A program made the position numbers and the translations under genes. Under the pieces are notes generated by a model. The model did not search any database. It was not told the origin of the DNA and saw only the letters and a program-made list of their open reading frames with translations. A stretch of 64,000 bases of DNA from the NCBI GenBank assembly GCA_027391075.1, contig DAHYHI010000079.1, positions 62,001 through 126,000 of the forward strand, given 5' to 3'. Positions 1-8,973 of the stretch are shown piece by piece. Within the stretch, counting starts at the first letter, position 1. Each line of letters begins with the position of its first letter. Source of the DNA: JAJZAM01 sp027391075. Lineage in GTDB: Bacteria; Actinomycetota; Acidimicrobiia; Acidimicrobiales; Palsa-688.

Positions 1-2417
1 GGGATCTCGACAGGGAGTTCTACACGAACGGGCTGGCTGGCACCGAGTCGATGCGGCTCGGCGACATACTCGGCGTGCTGCGAGACGCTTACTGCCGCAC
101 TGTCGGAGTCGAGTACATGCACATCCAAGACCCCGACCAGAAGCGTTGGATACAAGAGCGCGTAGAGGGTGTGCCCACCTCCCTTGCGATAGACGACCAG
201 AGGTGGATTCTCGACAGGCTTAACGCCGCCGAGGCGTTAGAACAGTTCCTGAACACCAAGTACATCGGCCAGAAGCGGTTCGGTCTCGAGGGCGGCGAGG
301 CGGCGATAGCGCTCGTGGATGCTGTCATAGACGAGGCGGCGACGGACGGGATCTCCCAGGTGGTCCTCGGCATGGCGCATCGGGGAAGGCTCAACGTCCT
401 GATCAACATCGTCGGCAAGAGTTACAAGGACCTCTTCGAGGAGTTCGAGGGCAATATCGACCCTGGAAGCGTCCAAGGTTCCGGCGACGTCAAATACCAC
501 AAGGGCTTCAGGGGGAAGTTCACCGGTCGCTCGGGAGTGACCGTGGACGTCATTCTCGCTTCGAACCCGTCGCACCTAGAAGCCGTCGACCCCGTCGTCG
601 AAGGCATAGCCAGAGCGTGCCAAGACGAGGTCGCGTCGCCCGGCGAGCATCCGGTCCTGGCTCTTTTGATCCACGGCGACGCCGCGTTCGCTGGACAGGG
701 GGTCGTGGCGGAGACCCTCAACATGTCGGCGCTTCCCGGCTACGAGACCGGCGGAACCGTCCACCTGGTGATCAACAACCAGCTCGGTTTCACGACCAAC
801 CCCGACGCCGCCCGCTCGTCGGTGTACGCCACCGACGTGGCGAGGATGATCCAAGCCCCGATCTTCCACGTCAACGGGGACGACCCTGAGGCGTGCGTAA
901 GAGTCGGAAGGCTCGCGTTCGCGTTCCGCCAGCAGTTCCACAAAGACGTCGTCATCGACATGGTCTGTTATCGCCGCTACGGCCACAATGAACAGGACGA
1001 CCCGTCTTTGACCCAGCCTTTGCTCTATCAGATGATCAAAGAGCATCGAAGCGTCCGCAAGCTGTACACCGAGTCCCTGGTACGGCGCGGCGACATCGAC
1101 ATGGCCGAGGCGGAGCGGGCGTTGGCGGACTTCTCGTCGCGGCTGCAGTCGGCTTTGGACGAGACCAGGGCAGCAGCGCCGCCCAAGCCGACGCACGTCC
1201 CACCGGCGCCCGAGCCAGCACCGGTCCTGCCGCCCGAGGAGACAGGAGTTTCCAAGGAGAACCTCGACCGGGTCGTGGCGGCGCTGTCGCGCTTTCCTGA
1301 CGGCTTCACGGTTCACCCCAAGTTGACACGGGTGTTCGACACGAGGACGAGGCTGTGGGAGTCAGGCGAGGCGGACTGGGCCTTGGGCGAGGCGCTCGCT
1401 TTCGGCACTTTGCTGCTCGAAGGCCGCGACGTCCGCCTCGCTGGCCAGGACACCCGGCGGGGGACTTTCGGCCATCGCAACGCCGCTGTCGTCGACTACA
1501 GGACCGGAGCCGAGTACCTTCCCCTGGGTGCCCTCGGGCCCGGCCGGTTCAGCATCTACGACTCGCTCCTTTCCGAGTACGCGGCCTTGGGTTTCGAGTA
1601 CGGCTACTCGCTGATAGCCCAAGATGGGCTGGTCGCATGGGAGGCGCAGTTCGGCGACTTCGTAAACGGGGCGCAGATTGTCATAGACCAGTTCTTGGCG
1701 GCGGCGGAGATCAAGTGGGGCCAGCAGTCTGGTCTGACTTTGCTCCTACCTCACGGCTACGAAGGTCAAGGCGCCGAGCACTCCTCGGCGCGAATCGAGC
1801 GCTTCTTGGACCTCTGCGCCGAGGACAACATGCAGGTCGTCAACGCCACCACGGCGTCGCAGCTGTTCCACCTGCTGCGCAGGCAGGTGGTGCGCACAAG
1901 CCGCAAACCTCTCATCGTGTTTACCCCGAAGCGCTATCTGAGGGGTCGTGAAGCGTACAGTCCCCTCGGCGAGTTCACCTCGGGGCATTTCCGCGAAGTG
2001 CTAGACGACCCGCGCTTTGGGGTGGATACCCGGGCTGACCGTTCCGGCGTGAGGCGGATAGTCCTGGCGTCGGGGAAAGTCTCGTTGGACCTTCTCAGCT
2101 TGCTCAACGCTTCTGAGCGAAGGGACGTGGCGCTGGTGAGGATAGAGCAGCTCCACCCCTGGCCGGCAGCGCAGCTGACTTCTGTGGTGTCGTCGTTCGA
2201 GCGCGCGGAGGAGGTCGTCTGGCTTCAAGAGGAGCCGGCCAACATGGGCGCAGCCGGCTACGTGCGAGACAAGCTCGAAGAATCTTTCGGAGGCGACTTC
2301 GCCATATCGAAGGTGAGCCGTGTCGCCTCTGGCTCGCCGGCTACGGGAAGCCATGCGATGCACGAGCTCGAACAGGAGGACTTGCTCGAACGGGCACTCG
2401 GAGTTGAGCGCTCCTAG
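1..2417 (+). CDS. kgd: 2-oxoglutarate dehydrogenase E1 / Kgd, C-terminal part (5' truncated by window)
   Basis: Thiamine-diphosphate-dependent E1 enzyme that decarboxylates 2-oxoglutarate in the TCA cycle. The frame is open from base 3, upstream of the first internal ATG at 51, so the gene begins outside the window; the first visible residues (DLDREFYTNGLAG) fit the family just before the TDP-binding part. Visible landmarks: GMAHRGRLN near nt 369, TDP-binding GDAAFAGQG near nt 675, INNQLGFTT near nt 771 and YGHNEQDDP near nt 978, followed by a Pro-rich linker and the transketolase-like C-terminal half. About 804 codons are present. Mycobacterial Kgd is about 1,230 aa with a fused N-terminal acyltransferase domain; whether that fusion exists here cannot be seen. 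It converges with the HAD gene, 15 bp between stops. Confidence 0.95.
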   Translation, partial: DLDREFYTNGLAGTESMRLGDILGVLRDAYCRTVGVEYMHIQDPDQKRWIQERVEGVPTSLAIDDQRWILDRLNAAEALEQFLNTKYIGQKRFGLEGGEAAIALVDAVIDEAATDGISQVVLGMAHRGRLNVLINIVGKSYKDLFEEFEGNIDPGSVQGSGDVKYHKGFRGKFTGRSGVTVDVILASNPSHLEAVDPVVEGIARACQDEVASPGEHPVLALLIHGDAAFAGQGVVAETLNMSALPGYETGGTVHLVINNQLGFTTNPDAARSSVYATDVARMIQAPIFHVNGDDPEACVRVGRLAFAFRQQFHKDVVIDMVCYRRYGHNEQDDPSLTQPLLYQMIKEHRSVRKLYTESLVRRGDIDMAEAERALADFSSRLQSALDETRAAAPPKPTHVPPAPEPAPVLPPEETGVSKENLDRVVAALSRFPDGFTVHPKLTRVFDTRTRLWESGEADWALGEALAFGTLLLEGRDVRLAGQDTRRGTFGHRNAAVVDYRTGAEYLPLGALGPGRFSIYDSLLSEYAALGFEYGYSLIAQDGLVAWEAQFGDFVNGAQIVIDQFLAAAEIKWGQQSGLTLLLPHGYEGQGAEHSSARIERFLDLCAEDNMQVVNATTASQLFHLLRRQVVRTSRKPLIVFTPKRYLRGREAYSPLGEFTSGHFREVLDDPRFGVDTRADRSGVRRIVLASGKVSLDLLSLLNASERRDVALVRIEQLHPWPAAQLTSVVSSFERAEEVVWLQEEPANMGAAGYVRDKLEESFGGDFAISKVSRVASGSPATGSHAMHELEQEDLLERALGVERS

Positions 2418-2432
2418 GTGGCCCGGGGCGGA

Positions 2433-3041
2433 TCAGCGCAGCTCGAAGCCGACGAGGGCTTCGAGTTCGGCGATTGCCGTCGCCGGATCGGAGACTTTTA
2501 TGGTGGCCATTCCCATTGCGCGCGCAGGTTTCAGGTTGATCCCGAGGTCGTCGAGGAAGACCGCCTCGCAGGGCGATACGTCGAGGCGGTCACAGGCGAG
2601 CTGGTAGAAAGCGGCCTCGGGCTTGCGCAACCCCACCTTCGACGACTCGATCACCACGTCGAAGTGCTCGGCCACGGAATCTTTGGACGTAGCCTCCATC
2701 GAGGCGAAATTGTTGGTGAGAAGACCGGTCCGCAGCCTCTCGTGGCAGCGTCGGAGAGCTTCGACCATCTCCGGACGGATCTGCCCGTTGAGCGCCGACA
2801 GCACGTCAGGCGCGTTCAGCTTGCCCCCGGCTCTGGCAGCCTCGGCTTCGAAGAGAGGGGCGAACTCGTCGAGGGTTATCTCCCCTCGCTCAAGAAGAGC
2901 CCACGCGTTGGAGTCCGGGTTGGTGGCGTTCAGAGCTCGGATGAACCCTGGCTCGAGACCCGATCGCAGCTCGTACTCGGCGAAGGCGTCGAAAGGACTG
3001 GTCGTTATGACCCCGCCGAAATCCCAGAGGACTGCTCTCAT
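2433..3041 (-). CDS. HAD-superfamily hydrolase (subfamily IA-like)
   Basis: A 202-aa haloacid-dehalogenase-type phosphohydrolase; substrate unknown. Motif I is DFGGV near the N terminus, motif II the Thr in LLTNN, motif III the Lys region of SSKVGLRKP, motif IV the acidic pair in FLDDLG. Spacing and the DDLGINLKPA segment resemble the HAD domains of the YihX/ACAD10/epoxide-hydrolase type. The longer open frame (to 3182) was not used because it would cross the divergent NYN gene and adds low-complexity sequence. The ATG at 3041 overlaps by 4 bp (ATGA) the stop of a three-codon leader frame GTG-ATG-ACA-TGA (3049-3038), itself 7 nt after a TACGCT box at 3062-3057. Translation may therefore start by coupling from a leaderless mini-ORF. 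Confidence 0.85.
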   Translation of the reverse strand: MRAVLWDFGGVITTSPFDAFAEYELRSGLEPGFIRALNATNPDSNAWALLERGEITLDEFAPLFEAEAARAGGKLNAPDVLSALNGQIRPEMVEALRRCHERLRTGLLTNNFASMEATSKDSVAEHFDVVIESSKVGLRKPEAAFYQLACDRLDVSPCEAVFLDDLGINLKPARAMGMATIKVSDPATAIAELEALVGFELR

Positions 3042-3175
3042 GTCATCACCGCGCTCAGCGTAGCGCGCCGGGTCGTTCGTCAGGTCCTTGCGCATCCACC
3101 GGGTGCGTCGGAGAGGCCCAGTCCCCTCGGTAATCCCCGACTTGGCTGCCCCGGGCTGCTTGACTCTTGGGTGAC

Positions 3176-4948
3176 ATGTCAAGACGGCAAGTAATAGTCG
3201 ACGGTTCGAACCTGGCGACGGAGGGGCGTTCCCTGCCGAGCCTGGAGCAGCTGGACCAAGCGGTCCGGGAGTTCATTGGCGAGAACCCCGACGACCAGGT
3301 GACAGTCGTAGTAGACGCGTCGTTCGGCCACAGGATCGACCCTCGGGAGCTACCGACCTTCGAGGAGGCCGAGGCAGCCGGTGACGTCGTGTCCCCTCCG
3401 GCCGGGGCCATAGGGCGCGGGGATGCCTTCTTGCTGCGGATAGCGCAGAAGACCGGGGCCACGGTGCTGTCGAACGACTCCTTCCAGGAGTTCCACGCGG
3501 AGCACCCGTGGCTTTTCGACAAGGGACGCCTGGTCGGCGGGAAGCCGGTCCCGGGTGTCGGTTGGATCTTCATGGAACGCACCCCCGTCAGAGGCCCCAA
3601 AAGCAGGGAGGTCGTCAAAGAGGCCAGGCGGCGCAAAGACACCACCACCGCTGCTGCGTCGCCTTCGGCTGGAACTGAGACGCCAGTCGCTGGCGAGCCC
3701 GCCGTGAGGGGAGAGCGCCGGTCGAAGCTTTCTGCCGCACCGAAGCAGCGCTCCAAGAGCGTCGACCGCGCCATAGAGACCGCCACTCACGAGGTGGTCG
3801 ACCCTTCCACTGCAGGTAGCCGACGTCGAAGCAGGCCGGCGGCGGAGCCGGTCAACGAACCGCTGGCGTTTATCAGCTTTATAGCTTCCCATCCGCTTGG
3901 AAGCCTGGTTGAAGCGGTCGTCTTCGAGTACTCCTCCCACGGTGCGTTCGTGGAAGCCGACGGGGCTCGCTGCTATGTGCCGCTTTCCGCGATGGGGGAT
4001 CCTGCTCCTCGAAGCGCCCGCGAGGTCATGGGCAAAGGAGAGGTCGTGTCGCTTGTGGTGCAGGCCTTGGACCCCCAAAGGCGGGGTATTGAGCTTGCCA
4101 TGCCAGGACATGAGCACGTCTCCGGAGCACCGACACCCGAGACCGTCGAGGCTGAGACGCTCGACGAACTGCCCGGTGTTGGCGGGCCTGCTCTGCCACG
4201 ACGTAGCGCCCGTCGCAGGTCGGCGGTCTCAGACGCTGAGGACACCAGCCCTGGGCCCGTAGCGGCGACGCCTGAAGCTCCCGAAGCTGAGAGCGCCCCG
4301 GCAAAACGGGCGCCGGCAAAGCGGGCGCCAGCAAAACGGGCGCCAGCAAAACGGGCGCCCGCAGGGAAGGCCGCGGCACGCAGCGACGAGGATTCCGCTG
4401 CGGAGGCCACAGTGCCCTCCGCGAGGCCTGCCAAGGCGCCGGCCAGGGTCGCGAAGTCCTCGCAAGCACTCGACGAGGCGGAGTTTGGCGAGGCCGGCCC
4501 TAGCGAAACCGCTCCCACCAAGAGAGCCCCCCGAGCAACGAAGACAGCTGCGGCGCCGCCGGCAGCGAAGGCGGCTCAAGCTACAAAGGCGCTGCGCTCA
4601 GCGAAGGAGACGGTCAAAGTGGCACCTGCCACGAAGACGGCAGCCACGAAGACGGCAGCCACCGTGAGGCGCTCCGCGGCTACCTCTGCGGCGAAGTCTG
4701 CGACGGCTTCGAAGGCCGTGGCGTCTGCTAAAGCAGTAAAGGCCGTCGCTGCTGTTAAGGCCGTAAAGGTCGCGGCGGCTGTCAAAGCGGCGGCAAGCGG
4801 ACCTGCGGCGAAGAAGGCGGCCGGGTCTGTAGCAAAAAAGGCAACTGGTTCCGCCACCAAGACGGCCAAGACTGTAAAGCCCGTCGAGCCCGCCGCCAGG
4901 GCCACTAAGCCGAGGGCCGCGGCGCGAAAGACGCCAGCCGGCTCCTAG
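3176..4948 (+). CDS. NYN-domain ribonuclease-like protein with S1 domain and histone H1-like tail
   Basis: A 590-aa three-part protein. Residues ~1-140 form a Zc3h12a/NYN-type PIN-fold RNase-like domain (VIVDGSN start, acidic VVVDASFGHR, GRGDAFLL, VLSNDSF). Residues ~225-310 look like an S1/OB RNA-binding domain (GSLVEAVVF, HGAFVEADG, VVQALDPQRRGIEL). From ~375 onward the sequence is Lys/Ala/Pro-rich like histone H1, including four perfect AKRAP units at nt 4301-4360. Inference: an RNA-cleaving or RNA-binding factor with a nucleic-acid-coating tail. The ATG at 3176 was preferred over the TTG at 3167 because the fold begins almost immediately. It is divergent from the HAD gene and lies 11 bp upstream of xthA. 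The NYN call is motif-based. Confidence 0.8.
   Translation: MSRRQVIVDGSNLATEGRSLPSLEQLDQAVREFIGENPDDQVTVVVDASFGHRIDPRELPTFEEAEAAGDVVSPPAGAIGRGDAFLLRIAQKTGATVLSNDSFQEFHAEHPWLFDKGRLVGGKPVPGVGWIFMERTPVRGPKSREVVKEARRRKDTTTAAASPSAGTETPVAGEPAVRGERRSKLSAAPKQRSKSVDRAIETATHEVVDPSTAGSRRRSRPAAEPVNEPLAFISFIASHPLGSLVEAVVFEYSSHGAFVEADGARCYVPLSAMGDPAPRSAREVMGKGEVVSLVVQALDPQRRGIELAMPGHEHVSGAPTPETVEAETLDELPGVGGPALPRRSARRRSAVSDAEDTSPGPVAATPEAPEAESAPAKRAPAKRAPAKRAPAKRAPAGKAAARSDEDSAAEATVPSARPAKAPARVAKSSQALDEAEFGEAGPSETAPTKRAPRATKTAAAPPAAKAAQATKALRSAKETVKVAPATKTAATKTAATVRRSAATSAAKSATASKAVASAKAVKAVAAVKAVKVAAAVKAAASGPAAKKAAGSVAKKATGSATKTAKTVKPVEPAARATKPRAAARKTPAGS
4301..4360 (+). repeat. 15-bp tandem repeat, 4 units (AKRAP)
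   Basis: Four near-identical 15-bp units (gcaaaacgggcgccN) in frame inside the H1-like tail; the second unit differs at one base (gcaaag). Copy-number change would keep the frame. Confidence 0.9.
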
Positions 4949-4959
4949 CATCGGATCCT

Positions 4960-5733
4960 ATGCGGATCGCTACTTGGAACGTGAACTCACTGAAGGCCAG
5001 AATGCCGAGAGTGCAGGAGTGGCTCGGGTATGCGAAGCCGGACGTGCTCTGTTTGCAGGAGACGAAGATGTCGGACTCCGCTTTCCCCCATCTTGCCTTC
5101 GGCGCTCTCGGCTACGAAAGCGTTCATCACGGGTCTGGGCAGTGGAACGGGGTCGCGATCCTGTCGAAAGTCGGGATCAGCGACCCTGTCTTCGGCTTCG
5201 TCGAGTCCATAGCGCCTGACCGCGACACCCGCTTGATCAGTGCCAAGTGCGCCGGGGTGTACGTGACGAGTGTGTACGTCCCCAACGGCCGGGAGGTTGG
5301 TTCCGAGCACTACCGCTACAAGCTTGAGTGGCTCGGTAAGCTGAAAGAGCATCTCGGGGCCCTTGGCGGCCCGGGCGAGGCCATGGCCGTCTGCGGCGAT
5401 TTCAACGTCGCACCGGCTGACATGGACGTCTGGGATCCGGCCGCTTTCGCCGGCTCCACCCACGTGACCGACGAGGAGCGGGCCAGCTTGAGCGCTCTAG
5501 AAACGTGGGGCATGACCGACGCGTTCAGGATGCTCTACCCCGACGCGCAGCTCTACAGCTACTGGGACTACCGCTCAGGGGACTTCCATCAGCACCGCGG
5601 TATGAGAATCGACCTGATACTGCTTACGGCCCCTCTCGCCGCGAAACTCGAGTGGGCGCTGGTTGACCGCAATGCCCGCAAGGGTAAGCAACCCTCTGAC
5701 CATGCCCCGGTCTTCGTCGACGTAGCAGTCTGA
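4960..5733 (+). CDS. xthA: Exodeoxyribonuclease III
   Basis: A 257-aa endonuclease/exonuclease/phosphatase-fold AP endonuclease that cleaves abasic sites and removes 3' blocks in base excision repair. Visible: N-terminal RIATWNVNSLKAR, metal-binding Glu in CLQETK, NGVAIL, SVYVPNG, catalytic GDFNVAP and the C-terminal SDHAPV His. Length is normal for the family. A TAGCAT box (4946-4951) overlaps the stop of the NYN gene and lies 8 nt before the ATG, so it can be transcribed leaderless as well as by read-through from the NYN gene 11 bp upstream. Confidence 0.95.
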   Translation: MRIATWNVNSLKARMPRVQEWLGYAKPDVLCLQETKMSDSAFPHLAFGALGYESVHHGSGQWNGVAILSKVGISDPVFGFVESIAPDRDTRLISAKCAGVYVTSVYVPNGREVGSEHYRYKLEWLGKLKEHLGALGGPGEAMAVCGDFNVAPADMDVWDPAAFAGSTHVTDEERASLSALETWGMTDAFRMLYPDAQLYSYWDYRSGDFHQHRGMRIDLILLTAPLAAKLEWALVDRNARKGKQPSDHAPVFVDVAV

Positions 5734-5749
5734 CCGGCCGACCCGACAA

Positions 5750-5765
5750 GTGGGCGGAGGCCCAC
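5750..5765. terminator. Small hairpin after xthA
   Basis: Perfect 6-bp stem GTGGGC/GCCCAC with GGAG loop, between the convergent xthA and the 5795-6217 gene. No T tract follows, so terminator function is only plausible. Confidence 0.35.
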
Positions 5766-5794
5766 CCTTGGGGCAGACCGCCGGAAGTCGGGAC

Positions 5795-6217
5795 CTAGAC
5801 CGCTGCGAACGCCAGGGGGTTAGCAGGCACGATCGAAGTCACGCCGCTAAAAAAGTCGTCGTAGATGTCCCACGGAAGCGGGAGAGAGGCAGCTCCAGAT
5901 CCCGACAGCGGCCGCGGGCGGCGCGGAAGGGCGGCGCCGGAACTACCACCGCGGCCACGGTAGAAGATGAGCCCGGTGTAGGGATCTGGTACCGCCTCGA
6001 GCGCCGCGCGGACCACCATCAGGTCTCTGAAACGGTCCCAAGCGTCGTCGTCGTCGAACTGGACTTCGAACACGACACCCCAGGTGTGCCGATCCCACGA
6101 CCAGTCACTAGCGCCACTGCTAAGAGCGGCAGAACTCAGAACATCCCCGTAGGCGTCCGCCCACAGCGACGCGGACGTCGCACCGTCGAACACTTCCAAA
6201 GAGTACCAAGAGCTCAC
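5795..6217 (-). CDS. Conserved-looking hypothetical protein
   Basis: A 140-aa acidic, Trp-rich protein with no signal peptide, membrane segment or motif I can name. Support for reality: high-GC third codon positions, a GTG start, and a TAGTAT box 7 nt upstream (minus strand, 6230-6225), the spacing seen before many genes here. The aromatic, Asp-rich centre (HTWGVVFEVQFDDDDAW) suggests a small folded cytoplasmic protein. It lies downstream of the helicase gene on the same strand, separated by 102 bp with nothing recognisable. Function unknown. Confidence 0.65.
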   Translation of the reverse strand: MSSWYSLEVFDGATSASLWADAYGDVLSSAALSSGASDWSWDRHTWGVVFEVQFDDDDAWDRFRDLMVVRAALEAVPDPYTGLIFYRGRGGSSGAALPRRPRPLSGSGAASLPLPWDIYDDFFSGVTSIVPANPLAFAAV

Positions 6218-6319
6218 TTTTCCAATACTACAACTACTGACGTGCCGTTACTAGCCCGGTGCCACCATCACTTCGGACCCCCAGGGGTGTCGACCCTGTC
6301 GGGGGCGTCGAGCCGGCTG

Positions 6320-8164
6320 TCAGGGCGTTCGTGGCCGGCAGAGAAGGCCCAGCATGTCCGCGCCGTACCGGCGCGCCTTGAGTGGCCCGATTCCGTGAAT
6401 TTCGGCTAGTTCCTCCACAGTCTCCGGGCGTCTCGCGGCGACATCCGCTATAGCATCGTCGGTCACTAGCAGGCGCGGGGGCACGCCGTTAAAGCGTGCG
6501 GTGTCGTCTCGCCACGCCGTCAGTGCACCGACCAGGCGGGCGGTTTCCTCTGAAACGTCGCCGGCGGGTCGCGCCGGCGAGGTTGGATCGCTCCTAGCAG
6601 GGCTCTGGCGGCCGCCTCCTAGCGGGCCGGTCGCGCCCGCCGTGCACGCCGGGGCGTGCGTCTCTTGGTTAGAAGCGAGCGCTGCAAGCCATCTGCACGG
6701 TCTGCGTTCGCTGCGTCGGCCGGCGAAGCAACGAAGCTTCGACCACGAAACCTGCAGCTCATCGACAGCCCTTGTCATGGCAACGTAGAGGAGGCGTCTC
6801 TCCTCGTCTATTGCTTCGGAGTCTGTGTGGCGCCCGAAAGGCACCAGGCCTTCCTCAAGGCCTGTCAGCATCACCAGGGGCCATTCGAGGCCTTTGGAGC
6901 GGTGGAAACTGCTGAGCGTCACGCCGCTTCGATCGGCTGGTTCGTCGGCGGCCACGTAGCGCTGGGAGCGCTCGGTGAAGTCCGGTGCGGTCCCGTCGGA
7001 TCCGGCGATACGTGTGGGGACGCCCGCAGCCGTTAGGACCGTGGCGAGGTCCTCCAGCTGGGCGTTCGTCCTGGCGAGGACCGCCATGTCCTGCCATGCA
7101 CGCCCGCTGCGGTGTGCGTCGAGCAGTCGCCGGGCGATCCCGTCGAGCTCGGCTTGGTCGGAGTCGTAGGAGAAGCACCGCACGGGCGGCCCGTCGGGTC
7201 GGCTTGCCGACAGGGCTTCGCCGCCGCTGCCGAGCACAGCCGATGCGGCGGCGACGATCTGTGGGCTGCAGCGGTGGTTAGCTTCGAGGCGGAGTACCTG
7301 TGCTCCTGGCCAGTGGCGCGCGAAGCGCTCCAGCAGGGAGCGGTCAGAGCCGTTCCAGGAGTAGATCGCCTGATTCGGGTCGCCCACCACGCACAGGTCC
7401 GTGTTGGAGCCGAGCCAAGCCCGCAGCAGCCGGAACTGGAGCGGGTTGAGGTCCTGGTACTCGTCGACGTAGACGTGACTCCACCGCCAACGCTGTGCAG
7501 CGGCGAAGTCGGCGTCGCGCTCGAGGGTCTCGGCGCAGTGCAAGATGAGGTCGTCGAAGTCCATGACCCCCCGCCTGCGCTTGTCCGCCTCGTAGCGGCC
7601 GTAGAGCGAAGCCACGCTGCAGATAACCTCGGCGTCGAGCTCCGCCAGAGGGCCGCTTCTAAGCTCGGGGTTCTCGGCGGTCAATGCCTCAGGGGGGATT
7701 GCCCTCGCCTTCGCCCATTCGATCATTCGGGCCAGCTCGCCTGCCTCCAAGCGGGTGCTGGCGAAGTTCTCACCGACGAGGGGGCCGATGAGCGCGAGCT
7801 TGGAGTCGACCAAGGTGCGCCGGGGAGTCCTCCTGTCGCGCCACCACGCTTTGAGCTGGGCCGAGGCGACCGCGTGGAACGTGCCGGCCGTGACCTTGGC
7901 TGTTCCCGCCCGGCCGGCGTCGAGCGCGCCGAGACGCTGGGCGAGCTCCGCCGCAGCCTTGCGGGTAAAGGTCAAAGCGAGTGTCCGCTCCGGCCGGGCG
8001 GACCCGGTTTCGCATCGGTAGGCGATCCTCCGGGTCACGACCCGCGTCTTGCCTGCGCCGGCCGCTGCTATGACGCACAATGGAGCGGCGCTGGAAGTGA
8101 CAGCAAGCTGCTGAGGTGGCGTCAGGTCCCCCAAGAGACGGTCGAGCGGGGCTGGGGGGGTCAT
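6320..8164 (-). CDS. UvrD2-like superfamily I DNA helicase with HRDC domain
   Basis: A 614-aa ATP-dependent 3'-5' DNA helicase. SF1A motifs appear in order: Q-motif region TPPQQLAV, Walker A AAGAGKTR, Ia TFTRKAAAEL, II DEYQDLN, III GDPNQAIYSWNG, IV LEANHRC, V SSFHRSKGLEWP, VI RRLLYVAMTRA. The C terminus carries an HRDC-like segment (about the last 70 residues, ending HGIGPLKARRYG). The region between IV and V is short, as in mycobacterial UvrD2, rather than holding a full 2B domain as in PcrA/UvrD. ATG 8164 was chosen over GTG 8215 because a TATCGT box lies 6 nt upstream (8176-8171). Divergent from the ACT-domain gene. Confidence 0.9.
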   Translation of the reverse strand: MTPPAPLDRLLGDLTPPQQLAVTSSAAPLCVIAAAGAGKTRVVTRRIAYRCETGSARPERTLALTFTRKAAAELAQRLGALDAGRAGTAKVTAGTFHAVASAQLKAWWRDRRTPRRTLVDSKLALIGPLVGENFASTRLEAGELARMIEWAKARAIPPEALTAENPELRSGPLAELDAEVICSVASLYGRYEADKRRRGVMDFDDLILHCAETLERDADFAAAQRWRWSHVYVDEYQDLNPLQFRLLRAWLGSNTDLCVVGDPNQAIYSWNGSDRSLLERFARHWPGAQVLRLEANHRCSPQIVAAASAVLGSGGEALSASRPDGPPVRCFSYDSDQAELDGIARRLLDAHRSGRAWQDMAVLARTNAQLEDLATVLTAAGVPTRIAGSDGTAPDFTERSQRYVAADEPADRSGVTLSSFHRSKGLEWPLVMLTGLEEGLVPFGRHTDSEAIDEERRLLYVAMTRAVDELQVSWSKLRCFAGRRSERRPCRWLAALASNQETHAPACTAGATGPLGGGRQSPARSDPTSPARPAGDVSEETARLVGALTAWRDDTARFNGVPPRLLVTDDAIADVAARRPETVEELAEIHGIGPLKARRYGADMLGLLCRPRTP

Positions 8165-8237
8165 TCCAACACGATACGACCGGGTTGGCGCCGACTGGCG
8201 TAACACGGCGGACACACCGGCTGGTTAACCTGGGAAG

Positions 8238-8918
8238 GTGATCTACGCCCTTCGAGTGTGGCTGACCGACCGTCCGGGCGCTCTCGGAGCCGTTGCGGGT
8301 ACTGTCGGCTCGGCCGGCGGTGACCTGGTTGGCATAGACATCCTTGAGCGGGGCGGCGGTAGGGCCATCGACGAGCTCATAGTCTCGGTGCCCTACGAGA
8401 GAGACCTGGACGTCCTCGTCGCTGGACTGTCCGACCTCGACGGCGTAGACGTCGAAGACGTCCGGGTCGCCGGGGACGGGGTGGCCGATCCTCGACTCGA
8501 CGCGTTGGAGACAGCAGTGGCCCTGGTGACCAAGAACTCTGTAGTGGCGCTCCTGTCGAGCCTGGCTACTAGCAGCCGGCGTGACTTCCAAAGCGACTGG
8601 TCCGCGGTGGTGGACCCCGACGCTGCAGAGCTGCGAGCTTCGGTGGGGTCGGTCCCGCCCGGCCCGTGGCTCAAGGCTTTTCTCACCGGAAGCCGGGCGT
8701 CGGTGGTATCGCGTCCAGGTGACGCAGGACCCGAAGACGTGGCGTGGGCCGACCTAGACGTTGCGGGCCTGGTGATCGTCGTAGGCCGCCAAGGCAGGCC
8801 GTTCCGCCTGAGGGAGCGCCGCCAGCTGAGCGCTCTGGCCCGGATCGCCGACGCACGCTGGGCTGAGCTGAGCGCGCAGACGCCGCGGCGGTCGTGGCAG
8901 CTTGCCGGCCCCGGGTAA
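8238..8918 (+). CDS. ACT-domain protein
   Basis: A 226-aa protein. Residues 1-75 form an ACT-type ligand-binding fold (start IYALRVWLTDRPGALG, then DILERGGGRAIDELIV). Residues ~90-215 form a second domain that may be GAF-like (GLVIVVGRQGRPFRLRERRQL). ACT modules usually bind amino acids or other small effectors; no catalytic domain is visible, so a sensor or regulatory role is inferred. The GTG start sits 6 nt after TAACCT (8226-8231), predicting a leaderless message. A purine stretch GGGAAG abuts the GTG too closely to act as a normal Shine-Dalgarno sequence. Confidence 0.75.
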   Translation: MIYALRVWLTDRPGALGAVAGTVGSAGGDLVGIDILERGGGRAIDELIVSVPYERDLDVLVAGLSDLDGVDVEDVRVAGDGVADPRLDALETAVALVTKNSVVALLSSLATSSRRDFQSDWSAVVDPDAAELRASVGSVPPGPWLKAFLTGSRASVVSRPGDAGPEDVAWADLDVAGLVIVVGRQGRPFRLRERRQLSALARIADARWAELSAQTPRRSWQLAGPG

Positions 8919-8973
8919 CAGCCCTGGGCAACAGCTTTCGAGGCTCGCAGCCTATGCGGTTCCGACCGTCGCT

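Noticed and set aside
2418..3194. 258-codon plus-strand frame directly after kgd
   Set aside because: Antisense to the HAD gene; no recognisable domain.
7112..8203. 363-codon plus-strand frame
   Set aside because: Antisense to the UvrD2-like helicase, whose motifs are complete.
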